Shown here: positions 39,746 to 49,783 of the stretch, piece after piece
How the letters are laid out: every line of letters starts with the position of its first letter
Numbering within the stretch: the first letter of the stretch is position 1
NCBI GenBank assembly: GCA_017591395.1
Contig: WEDG01002835.1
Coordinates: 1 to 64,000, forward strand
DNA: 64,000 nt
Source of the DNA: Schistocephalus solidus
Taxonomy: Eukaryota; Platyhelminthes; Cestoda; Diphyllobothriidea; Diphyllobothriidae
Reading direction: 5' to 3'
Position numbers and translations under genes: made by a program
The notes under the pieces: generated by a model
Databases searched by the model: none
Seen by the model: the letters and a program-made list of their open reading frames with translations, nothing else
Told to the model about the DNA's origin: nothing

Positions 39746-42700
39746 TCACATAGGAATTTTTCAGGCTATCGCAAAGCGACGTGAAGCATATGATTTTTAA
39801 GTAGAACCGACAAAGAAAAGGGAGACTGGAATGGCCATTTCTGGCTTAATAGCCGTCATCAGCCAGTCATACCCAATCCCAGGTTTGGATTACCCGAGAT
39901 TGGAACCCGCGACCTTTGGCCAATGAGTGTTACACTCTATCATTTAGACACGGGCTCGTTGTTTTGTCGGTTGCGATTTGGAATATGATGATAGTGTGTG
40001 GCTATCCGATCTGCTTGACGAACATGCATGTTCCAATGTGCCCTGGAGCTCACATTAGAGCCCTCACATGCTGTCGCATAGTGCCTTGAAGAATATGATT
40101 TTAAGTAGAACTGACAACGTCAAGGGAGACTGGAATGGCCATTTCTGGCTTATTAGCCGTCATCAGCCAGTCATACCCAATCCCAGGTGTGGATTACCCG
40201 AGATTGGAACCCGCGACCTTTGGCCAATGAGTGTTACACTCTACCGTTGAGACACCGGCTCGTTGTTTTGTCGGTTGCGATTTGGAATATGATGATAGTG
40301 TGTGGCTATCCGATCTGCTTGACGAACATGCATGTTTCGTTGTGCCCTGGAGCTCGCATTTGAGCCCTCACAGGCTGTCGCATAGCGATGTGAAGCATGT
40401 GACTTTTAAGTAGAACTTACTAAGACAAGGGAGTTTGGAATGGCCATTTCTGGCTTATTAGCCGTCATCAGCCAGTCATACCCAATCCCAGGTGTGGATT
40501 TACGAGATTGGAACCCGCGAACTTTGGCCAATGAGGGTTACACTCTACCATTGAGACACGGGCTCGTTGTTTTATCGGTTGCGATTTGGAATATGATGAT
40601 AGTGTGTGGCTCATTGATCTGCTTGACGAACATGCATGTTTCGTTGTGCCCTGGAGCTCGCATTACAGCCCTCACAGGCTGTCGCATAGCGATGTGAAGC
40701 ATATGAATTTTAAGTAGAACCGACAATGACAAGGGAGACCGGGATGGCCATTTCTGGCTTCTTATCCGTCATCAGACAGTCATTCCCAATCCCAGGTGTG
40801 GATCACCCGAGATTCGAACCATCTACCTTTGGCCATTGAGTGAAACACTACCATTATGTCCCGGGTTCGTTGTTTTGTCGTTTGCGATTAGGAATATGAT
40901 GATAGTGTGTGGCTCATTAATCTGCTTGATAAACATGCATATTCCGTTGTGCCCTGGAGCTCGCATTAGAGCCCTCGCAGGCTTTCGCATAGAGACGTGA
41001 AGCATTTGATGTTTAAGTAGAACCGACAAAGACTAGGGAGACCGCAATTGTTATTTCTGGCTTATTAGCCGTCATCAGCCAGTCATACCCAAACCCAGGT
41101 GTGGTTCATCTGAGATTCGAACTAACGATCTTTGGTCATTGAGTGTAATAATCTACTGTTGAGCTACGGGCTCGTTTTTTTGTCGGTTGCGATCGGGAAT
41201 ATGATGAATGTGTGTGGCTCATCGATCTGCTTTACGAACATGCATGTTCCGTTGTGCCCTGGAGCTCACATTAGAGCCCTCACTTGCTGTCGCATAGTGC
41301 CTTGAAGAATATGATTTTAAGTAGAACTGAAAACGTCAAGGGAGTCTAGAATTGCCATTTCTGGCTTATTAGCCGTCATCAGCCAGTCATACCCAATTCC
41401 AGTTGTGGATCACCCGAGATTTGAACCCCTGACCTTTGGTCATTTAGTTTATAAGTTAACTATTGAGACACGGGATGCTTGATTTGTCGGTTGTGATTGG
41501 GAATAAGATGATAGTGTGTGGCTCATCGATCTGCTTGACGAACATGCATGTTCCAATGTGCCCTGGAGCTCGCATTAGAGCCCTCACAGGCTGTCGCATA
41601 GCGATGTGAAGCATATGAATTTTAAGTAGAACTGACAAAGACAAGGGAGACCGCAATTGTTATTTCTGGCTTATTAGCCATCATCAGCCAGTCATACCCA
41701 AACCCAGGTATGGATCACCCCCGATTCGAACCAGCGACTTTTGGTCATTGAGTGTAAAAATCTACTGTTGAGCTACGGGCTCGTTGTTTTGTCGGTTGCG
41801 ATCGGGAATATGATGAAAGTGTGTGGCTAACCGATCTGCTTGACGAACATGCATGTTCCGTTGTGCCCTGGAGCTCACATTAGAGCCCTCGCAGGCTGTC
41901 GCATAGCGACTTGAAGAATATGATTTTTAAGTAGAACTGACAAAGACAAGGGAGACCGGAATTGCCAATTCTGGCTTATTAGCCGTCATCAGCCAGTCAT
42001 TCCCAATTCCAGGTGTGGATCACTCAAGATTCGAACCCGTGACCTTGGCTCATTGAGTGTATAAGTTAACCATTGAGACACGGGCTGCTTGATTTGTCGG
42101 TTGTGATTGGGAATAAGATGATAGTGTGTGGCTTATCGATCTGCTTGACGAACATGCATGTTCCAATGTGTCCTGGAGCTCACATTAGAGCCCTCACATG
42201 CTGTCGCATAGCGACTTTAAGAATATGATTTTTAAGTAGAACTGACAACGTCAAGGGAGACTGGAATGGCCATTTCTGGCTTATTAGCCGTCATCAGCCA
42301 GTCATACCCAATCCCAGGTGTGGATCACCCCGAGATTCGAACCCAGCGACCTTTGGTCATTGAGTGTAACACTCTACCATTGAGACAAGGGCTCGTTGTT
42401 TTTGTCGGTTGTGATTGGGAATAAGATGATAGTGTGTGGCTCATCCGATCTGCTTGACGAACATGCATGTTCCGTTGTGCCCTGGAGCTCGCATTAGAGC
42501 CCTCACAGGCTGTCGCATAGCGACTTGAAGAATATGAATTTTAAGTAGAACTGACAAAGACAAGGGTGACCGGAATGGCCATTTCTGGCTTTTTAGCCGT
42601 CATCAGCCAGTCATTCCCAAACCCAGGTATGGATCACCCCCGATTCGAACCAGCGACTTTTTGTAATTGAGTGTAACACTTTACCGTTGACCAAAGGGCT

Positions 42701-43546
42701 CGTTGTTTTGTCGGTTGCGATCGGGAATATGATGATAGTGTGTGGCTATCGATCTGCTTGACGAACATGCATGTTCCCAATTGTGCCCTGGAGCTCACAT
42801 TAGAGCTCCCTCACAGGCTGTCGCATAGCGACTTTGAAGAATATGATTTTTAAGTAGAACTGACAACGTCAAGGGAGACCGGAATTGCCAATTCTGGCTT
42901 ATTAGCCGTCATCAGCCAGTCATTCCCAATCCCAGGTGTGGATTACCCGAGATTCGAACCCGTGACCTTTGGCCAATGAGTGTTACACAACCATTGAGAC
43001 ACGGGCTTGTTGTTTTGTCGGTTGCTATTTGGAATATGATGATAGTGTGTGGCTCATCGATCTGCTTGACGAACATGCATGTTTCGTTGTGTCCTGGAGC
43101 TCGCATTTAGAGCCCTCACAGGCTGTCGCATAGCGATGTGAAGCATATGAATTTTTAAGTAGAACTTACTAAAGACAAGGGAGTTTGGAATGGCCATTTC
43201 TGGCTTATTAGCCGTCATCAGCCAGTCATACCCAATCCCAGGTGTGGATTTACGAGATTGGAACCCGCGAACTTTTGGCTAATGAGGGTTACACTCTACC
43301 ATTGAGACAAGGGCTTGTTGTTTTTGTCGGTTGCTATTTGGAATATGATGATAGTGTGTGGCTCATTGATCTGCTTGACGAACATGCATGTTTCGGTGTG
43401 CCCTGGAGCTCGCATTAGAGCCCTCACAGGCTGTCGCATAGCGACTTGAAGAATATGAATTTTAAGTAGAACTGACAAAGACAAGGGTGACCGGAATGGC
43501 CATTTCTGGCTTTTTAGCCGTCATCAGCCAGTCATTCCCAAACCCA

Positions 43547-43646
43547 NNNNNNNNNNNNNNNNNNNNNNNNNNNNNNNNNNNNNNNNNNNNNNNNNNNNNN
43601 NNNNNNNNNNNNNNNNNNNNNNNNNNNNNNNNNNNNNNNNNNNNNN
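43547..43646. other. Assembly gap, exactly 100 N
   Basis: A run of 100 N sits inside the array. The left side stops mid-unit and the right side resumes mid-unit in the same orientation. A round 100 is commonly used as a placeholder for an unknown length, so the real array may be longer. Confidence 0.98.
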
Positions 43647-44088
43647 CGACAAGATAAGGGAGACCAGAATGGCCATTTCTGGCTTATTAGCCGTCATCAG
43701 CTAGTCATACCCAATCCTAGGGGTGGATCACCCGAGATTCGAACAAGCGATCTTTGGCCATTGAGTGTAACACTTTAACATCGAACCACGGGCTCGCGGT
43801 TTTTTTTGTTCCGATCGAGAATAGGATGATAGTGTGTGGCTCACCGATCTACTTGACGAACATGCATGTTCCATAGTGCCCTGGAGCTCACATAATAGTC
43901 CTCGCAGGCTGTCGCATAGCATCGTGAAGCATATGATTTTAAAGTAGTACCGACAAACACTAGGAAGACCGGAATGGCCATTTCTGGCTTATAAGTCATC
44001 ATAGGCCAGTCCTACTCAATCCCAGGTGTAAATCACCCGAGAATCGAAACCGCGACCTTTGGCCATTGAGTGTAACACTGTGTCGGTG
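43647..44088 (-). repeat. End of the minus-sense array, decayed units
   Basis: About one and a half units in the same orientation as the main array (tRNA-like head near 43,730-43,795). They are more diverged: cgcggttttttttgttccg replaces the usual spacer. The last unit breaks off at gagtgtaacactg near 44,088. Confidence 0.92.
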
Positions 44089-45480
44089 GCGATTGGTTGC
44101 GACCGAAAAATAACGAGCCCGTGGCTCAATGGTAGAGATTTAAACGCAATATCCAAATGTCGCGGTTTTGAATTGCGGGTGATCCACACCTGGGATTGGG
44201 TATGACTAGCTGACGAAGGCTAAGAATCCAGAAATGGCCATTCCGGTTTTCCTTGTCTTTGACGGTTCTACTTGCAAATCATATGCTTTACGTCGCTATG
44301 CGACAGTCTGCAAGGGATCTTATGACAGCTACAAGGCACAACGGAACGTGCATGTTCATCAAGCAGATCATTGAGCCACACGCTATCATCGTATTCCCAA
44401 TCGCAACTGAAAAAAACAACGAGCACGTTGCTCAATGGTAGATTGTTTCTCTCAATGACCAAAGGTCGCGGGTTTGAATCTCGGGTGATCCACACCTGGG
44501 ATTGGGTATGACTGGCTAATAAGCCAGAAATGGCCCTTCCGGTCTCCCTTGTCTTTGTCGGTTCTACTAAAAATCCTATGTTTCACGTCACTATGCGACA
44601 GGCTGCTAGGGCTCTAATGTGCGCTCCAGGGCACAACGGAACATGCAAGTTCGTCAACAGGTCGGTGAGCCACACACTATCATCAAATTACCGATGGCAA
44701 CCGACAAAACAACGAGCCCGTGGCTCAATGGCAGAATGTTACCCTCAATGACCAAAGGTCGCGAGATCGAATCTCGGTTGATTCACACCTGGTATTGGGT
44801 ATGACTGACTGATGATGTCTAATAAGCCAGAAATGGCCATTCCGGTCTCCCTTGTCTTTGTTGGTTCTACTTAAAAATCATATGCTTCTCGACGTTATGC
44901 GACAGCCTGCGCGGACTCTAATGTGAGCTCCAGGGCACAACGGAACATGCATGTTTTTTAAGAAGACCTCTGACCTACACATTATTATTATATTCCCGAT
45001 CGCAACCGACAATACGACGAGCCCGTGGCTCGATGGTAGAATGTTACACTCCATGACCAATGTTCGCAGTTGGGAATCTAGGGTGATCAACGCATGGGAT
45101 TGGGTGTGACTGGCTGATGACGGTTAATAAGCCAGAAATGGCCATTCCGTTCTCCTTTGTCTTTGTCGGTTCTACTAAAAATCCTATGCCTCTCGTCGCT
45201 ATGCGACAGGCTGCTAGGGCTCTAATGTGAGCTCCAGGGCACAACGGAACATGCATGTTCTTCAAGCAGATCGGTGAGCCTCACACTATCATCATATTCC
45301 CGATCACAACCAACAAAACAGCGAGCCCGTAGCTCAATGGTAGAGTGCTACACTCAATGACGGAAGGTTGCGAGTTTTAATCTCGTATGATCCACACTTG
45401 GGATTGGGTATGACTGGCTGATGATGGCTTATAAGCCAGAAAGTGCCATTCCAGTCTCCCTTGTCTTTATCGGTTCTTCT
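44089..45480 (+). repeat. Inverted end of the array: five decayed units, sense strand plus
   Basis: Here the A box reads on the plus strand at about 44,122, 44,429 (degraded), 44,721, 45,026 and 45,330, each followed by a B-box-like gggtttgaatctc or variant, so the units are flipped. The CTGATGA core survives only in some (near 44,804, 45,108 and 45,417); near 44,511 the gatgacgg segment is deleted (gactggctaataagcc). These are the most diverged units in the window, as expected at an array edge. Confidence 0.93.
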
Positions 45481-45482
45481 AT

Positions 45483-45501
45483 AAGATATATATATATATT
45501 T
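45483..45501. repeat. Short TA microsatellite at the array edge
   Basis: A tatatatatata stretch immediately after the last inverted unit. It marks the boundary to non-satellite DNA. Confidence 0.8.
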
Positions 45502-45689
45502 AGATGAAAATGCAGGCTTAGTTGTTTAAATGGAATGGAAAGACAAGGCGATATATGGTTTAGACATGAAACTAACTGACTTTTCACTCACGTTTGAGCG
45601 CATTATTTGAGACAGATAAAAGGGAAAATAAAGGGTTTAAATAAGTTTTTCTAATTAATTTTGATATGTTTATCCACCACGTTTCGCAT
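45502..45689. other. Short spacer, no gene seen
   Basis: AT-rich sequence between the array and the first Penelope-like element. I see no coding or structural signal. Confidence 0.6.
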
Positions 45690-47580
45690 TGTTCCTCCTC
45701 TCGTAGGTCAATGTTTCCGGACGCCCTCATAATGTGCTGATAGGTCGATGCTGTGGTTGATATAGTTGGCGTCTGACCGCCAGGCTTCGAATACGTTGCT
45801 CCCCACTCTGCTTTCGGCTCGGCCTAGCACTTGGGTGCCGTCAAAGTCAAACTGGTGGTTGTTTTCTTGACTGTGCATTGAGACGTGTGATAATACATCC
45901 TTTGACCTTATGACCAAAGCATGCTCGTGCATGCGCCTATTCTGTCGTTTGTCAGTCATGCCGCAGTAGTTGGCCGGGCAGTCTTAACACTTGACGCGGT
46001 AAATAACGCCTGACCTGTCCGTGGGTGGTATTCAACCCTCTGGTTTTATGATTAAGCGATGAATGTTGGCATGGGGCGATTGTCCAACGCCCGCGTTTGC
46101 CGTCTTACCATGCGCTAGGTGGCTTCTGAGACGTCCCTCACATAGGGCAAGACACGGAAGGTTTCAGGTCTTTGTTTAAGCTTAATTACGGTCTTTGTGT
46201 GTCTTTGGTACAAGTATTTGTTTGCAAAGCTGCGTGCATATCCATTGGTGAGGAAGAGGCGCCATAGGGTTTTACGTTCTTGCAACTTCTCAGCCTTTGT
46301 GCTGCAGTGTATCTGGATGCGGCGAAAAAGTAATTGGACGCAACTGCACTAATGTGACAGAGGGTGATTGCAGTTGTAGTTAAGAATTTTCTCCGTATTT
46401 GTGGCTTTTCAAAACCTGCTAGTCCGAATGTCGAGAAAATGGAGCATTCTCTCCTCTTCTTCCTCCCTTTTGAATTATATATGTTGTAAAATCGACTTTA
46501 TATCCCTTTTAAAGCCCTATTTAGCTTCTCGGTATATGATAACGAAGGTTTCGTCTATGAAGCGCATCCATAATTTCAGCTTTTAGAGCTGGAAGACCCG
46601 AGTTTCCCGTTCTTGCTAGATGGCCTCTGCTAGGTAGCCGGAGATCGGTGCTCCCATCGGGGTTCCCTGGCTTTGCTCATAAACACGGTCATAAAACGTG
46701 AAGTGCGTGCGAAGGCAGTAGTACAGTAGCTCCATCGCGTGCTATCTTTTCAAAAGGTTTTCCTTCCTCGTTGTATGTCATGTCCAGAAGGTAATCCGTG
46801 ACTCTCATGTCCAATTCCTTTAGGATGACTGTGAATAGAGAGATGGCGTCAAAGAACATCATATGTCATCGGGGGCTATTGTGCTGCCTCGGAGTTTTTC
46901 CAGGAAGTGCGTTGGGGATACGGCTGTGTGTTCTGAGTCATGTTTCAGCTTCTTCAAATGCGTAGCAAGCCATTTAGCCAGTCCGTAGGAAGATGGCCCT
47001 TTCATTGCCACGATGGGCCGTAGGGAAACATTTGGCTTGTGAATTTTTGGTAAACCATAGAACCGCGCTACGGTGGCATCCTGTGGTTTTATTTGTATGC
47101 AAACGTTTTCGGATATTGCCTTTTGGGTCCTCATTTGATTCATTTCCTACCAGTTTTTTCCTAGGGTCAGCTTCATCGGCCTTATATGACTGACTGTCCT
47201 TTAGTAACGCTTGTTTTTTTTACCACATATTCCAACTGATCTAAGATCACAGTTGCCCGTCCTTTGTCCGCTGAAATAATGAAAATTTCTTCGTCCTTCT
47301 TTACTTCTCTAATGGCCGTTACCTCGGCTGGGGCGATGGTTCGGCATAGTGTGTGGGATAGGATGTGGGAGGTGACTTGCTGGCGGATCGATTTGATGGT
47401 GTATTTGAGAGTGTCGCTTTCAGTGAGACAATAAAATCCCCTGTACGTGCGTCTCCTATGTTGAAGCCGGATTCGTGCTGAAGCAGTTTAATCTGGTCAT
47501 ATGTTGGTTGTTTAGAGGACAGATTATGGACGGATGATTGTTCAGGTACGTGTGCCTGGAGACCTGGAGACGACAACACT
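45690..47580 (-). mobile_element. Penelope-like retroelement, broken copy (RT plus GIY-YIG)
   Basis: Reading the minus strand, the domains come in the order expected for a Penelope-like element. The N-terminal region (47,579-47,319) carries a LSSKQPTYDQIKLLQHESGF-type motif. It is followed by IISADKGRATVILD (about 47,285-47,240), FYGLPKIHKPNVSLRPI (about 47,062-47,010), YEQSQGTPMGAPISGYLAEA (about 46,690-46,620), the catalytic box as FIDETFVI (46,562-46,540), and a C-terminal GIY-YIG endonuclease region with NYCGMTDKR and RMHEHAL (about 45,975-45,870). Stops and frame changes separate the pieces (for example after YLAEA and before DCPANYCG), and the usual YVDD is FIDE, losing the second catalytic aspartate. 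It is a dead copy. Elements of this class reverse-transcribe and insert themselves in the nucleus. Confidence 0.92.
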
Positions 47581-47729
47581 GCAACACGCAGAGTTCTGGA
47601 TCACGATTAAGGTGAATGAGGCTGCAGGCAAGAAGAAGGCCTAACTAATGAACAAAACGTAAAGCCTTAAACAAACACAGGCACGTCATGGGACGTTAGG
47701 ACTTCTTCCGTGACCATGACATGAATTTG
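47581..47729. other. Spacer between the two divergent Penelope-like copies
   Basis: About 150 bp including gatcacgattaaggtgaatg and acaaacacaggcacgtcatg. Translation is broken in all frames. It may contain decayed 5' parts of either element. Confidence 0.5.
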
Positions 47730-48049
47730 CTCGCAACTGCCTTACTTGAACTCTTAGACCTTTGTTTAGAAACCAAATTTTTTCGTTCACCAATATTATC
47801 ATCAACTAAAAAGGAGCTCCAATGGGGTCACCCATATCTGGTTACCTTGCCCAAGTGACAATGCAGAAACATGAATCTACGGCTCTTCCATTAGATAACC
47901 CTAAATTTTTGGGTACGATATGTCGATGACACGTTTTTTGTCGTTAAAAAGGATCATTTAGAAACGCTCCTCAACACAATCAACTCAACCATTCCGGGAA
48001 TCAAATTTATACTCGAGAAAAATTTGACAATAAACTCCCATTTCTGGAG

Positions 48050-48085
<36 letters not shown>

Positions 48086-48900
48086 GTATGTATTGGAAGG
48101 AATACCTCCCGAGATTTAAAGATGAATTCAATTACGTTTCATTGGGAAATGAGCTTCATGGCGTAAAATTTCGAAAAGAAATTTAATTATAATATTCCGT
48201 TTCTGGATGTCCTCATGCAAGGAATTACTGATTGACCATTAGGACATCGGTTTACCGTAAAGAAACTTATGCCGAATCCGTCCTACCTTATGAGAGCAGT
48301 CAGCCCATCGCTCACAGACGCAGTGCTGTCAACAGTCTACTCAGTCAAGTAATAAAGTCTTTTTTCCAAAGAAGAAGGCTGTCGAATCGAATTAAATTTC
48401 ATGTATGAATTGTGCTCGCAAAACGGGTACTATAAGGATTTTGTACGCCGATTCATGAGATGGCAAGAGTCAAAGGAAAAGGAACCAAGTATTTCTGATC
48501 AGGCGCCCCATATAAATACATGACGAACTCATTCTTGGACTAAGTATGTGTCTGAAGTCGTCGTTAGACACCGAAGGAAGTACGAAATTTATGTGGCACA
48601 CAAACCGACAACTACTTTGCGCACTCAGATTATCCACTCTAAGGACAGGTTCAACTATGTGGACACGAAGGAAGTCGATTGCAAGATAACGTGTGATGCA
48701 TGTGATGTCGTGTATTGTGGTCAGACAAGAAAATCTGCATCTACACGTATCTACGAAGATCAGGCGAGACCACCTATCCCATCGGGCACAGCTTCGGTTG
48801 GGGTAAAACTCGAATTTTGCCGCCTATATTTTCAAGAAAAGTTGAGGGTTCCTCGAGGCACTGCACTCAGCTGAATCATGCAACAAAAAATTATCGAGTT
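47730..48900 (+). mobile_element. Second Penelope-like retroelement, 5'-truncated and frameshifted
   Basis: Plus-strand fragments lie in correct domain order but in changing frames: TALLELLDLCLETKFF (about 47,730), GAPMGSPISGYLAQ (47,813-47,856), and WVRYVDDTFFVVKK with intact YVDD at 47,919-47,930. Next come a TA microsatellite at 48,051, IPFLDVL (about 48,195), RTSVYRKETYAESVLPYESS (about 48,240-48,300), ELNFMYELCSQNGYYKDFVRR (about 48,390), VAHKPTTTLRTQI (about 48,593), and the GIY-YIG start CDACDVVYCGQT (48,692-48,727). The N-terminal domain is absent. At least three frame changes (one at the ttttt run near 47,907) and stops make it a pseudogene. It differs in sequence from the neighbouring minus-strand copy, so the two are separate insertions, not a simple inverted duplication. 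Confidence 0.88.
48051..48084. repeat. (TA)n microsatellite inside the second Penelope-like copy
   Basis: An uninterrupted TA run of about 34 bp that cuts the reverse-transcriptase reading frame between NSHFW and the later IPFLDVL motif. It expanded after the element died or helped break it. Confidence 0.95.
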
Positions 48901-49329
48901 GGATGCGATGCACAGAAATTTCAAGGAGCAGTGGAAGAAACCGGAGCCAATCAAAACAGGCCGACACACGCGGCGGCTGCTCAGTGTTGCATCTGCCACG
49001 CCATTACGATTTTGTTCAGTGCAGTTAAGGTATTAACTATTGTTTTCAGTCCACGTTTGACGATGACCTGGAGAACCAGTGTCCAAAATGTACGCAATAA
49101 AAACTCCATTTCCAATGTAACGCATCAGCTTTTGCATCATTAACTAAATGTTATAAAAAGTACAACTAGATACCGCCTGTAGTGCCTCCGATTAGGTATC
49201 TTCACCCAAAATTAATGACTTCTTACTTATTTTGCCGGATCATATTTTAAATTTTAAAATAAAAAATTAGTTTTCTAATTTATTTTTTGGCCAGCGCCAT
49301 GTTTATTGGTGATACTTATTTCATTGAAG
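48901..49329 (+). other. 5' intron or upstream region of the carboxypeptidase gene
   Basis: AT-rich in its second half (attttaaattttaaaataaaaaatt near 49,240). No exon resembling the CCP5 N-terminal region is visible here. It ends in the acceptor cattgaag at 49,329. Confidence 0.6.
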
Positions 49330-49783
49330 GTGGAAGCGAATCAAAGAGGAACCTGTTTATGAAATTGTGAACGGTCAGTTCAACATGACTTTCGTTCATC
49401 AGTTTTCTGAGATACCCAATACAACTACATATTTTGCGTTCGCATATCCGTGGTCTTACTCAGAATCTCAGGCCCTCTTGGACCAGATCGACAGGCTATC
49501 AACTCAGCTCCTAGCGACACGGAGATCGCGTCGTCCCGGGAGACGAGCCATTAGCGTTGTCCCAGGAATTTCTCCAGAATCTAAAGCACCCCCTGAAAAT
49601 GTGCGGCCAACTAGCATTTATTTCCATCGCGAAGTACTCTGTCACAGTCTTGGGGGTCGAAATATTGATTTGCTCACAATTAGTGATCATGAAAATCAGC
49701 TGAAAGAAAGAGAAGATAGGTTCGACCCGCTACTTTTTCCTCATCCTGAAAATCCTCGTCCATGGAAATATGCAAACAAAAAG
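49330..49783 (+). CDS. AGBL5: CCP5/AGBL5-type cytosolic carboxypeptidase, exon with end of the N-domain
   Basis: Exon of a tubulin deglutamylase. The translation starts WKRIKEEPVYEIV and contains FVHQFSEI, TYFAFAYPWSYSESQALLDQ, IYFHREVLCHSLGGRNIDLL and FPHPENPRPWKYANKK, which follow the CCP5 N-domain and the start of the M14 peptidase domain in order. The left boundary is an AG at 49,328-49,329 leaving one base of a split codon, so an upstream exon must exist; none is found in this window. The right boundary is AAG|GTATAC after residue K, phase 0. A less conserved arginine- and proline-rich stretch (TRRSRRPGRRAISVVPGISP) lies between the N-domain and HREVLCHSL. CCP5 enzymes act in cytosol and cilia on branch-point glutamates. 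Identification strong; boundaries predicted from splice signals. Confidence 0.9.

Larger units (their letters stand above)
1..43546 (-). repeat. ~305 bp tandem satellite array, about 143 units, SINE-like, sense strand minus
   Basis: The same ~305 bp sequence recurs end to end. Anchors such as the ggtgtggatcacccgagatt segment recur at 3166, 3471, 3776, 4083, 4388 and 4693 (steps of 305-307), and in the same way to about 43,240. Each unit read on the minus strand contains, in order, a tRNA-like head (A box, B box), a CTGATGA...GAAA core, a GTCGC/GCGAC hairpin, a palindrome around ATGCAT, and a short CCGACAAAACAAC spacer before the next head. Because 305 is not a multiple of three, the reading frame changes every unit; the recurring 60-100 residue open frames are side effects. 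Units fall into blocks: cgggcgcg type (about 1-2,700 and 26,300-32,700), ctcttt type (about 8,000-22,500), and homogeneous ctcgtt type (about 33,700-39,400). A tRNA-derived SINE that became a satellite is the best explanation. Repeat certain; family assignment inferred. Confidence 0.97.

Noticed and set aside
702..43484. Dozens of 60-106 residue open frames on both strands with recurring peptides such as VLSVAIGNMMIVCGSPICLTNMHVPLCPGAH
   Set aside because: They are the same satellite segment translated again and again. The unit length (305) changes frame each time, starts and stops follow unit mutations, and no frame crosses a unit. Not protein genes.
1..43546. CRISPR array
   Set aside because: The units are ~305 bp with no repeat/unique-spacer alternation, and the surroundings are eukaryotic.
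1..45480. A cluster of functional tRNA genes
   Set aside because: The tRNA-like heads lack a good acceptor stem and an anticodon loop and are embedded in a longer repeated unit; a SINE-type head explains them.
46401..46586. Plus-strand open frame of 61 residues
   Set aside because: It overlaps the reverse-transcriptase catalytic region of the minus-strand Penelope-like copy and is its shadow.
46993..47193. Plus-strand open frame of 66 residues
   Set aside because: Antisense shadow of the GLPKIHKP region of the Penelope-like element.
48715..49143. Plus-strand 142-residue open frame starting in the GIY-YIG region
   Set aside because: It is in a different frame from the recognisable GIY-YIG motif (48,692-48,765) and its sequence matches no domain I know.
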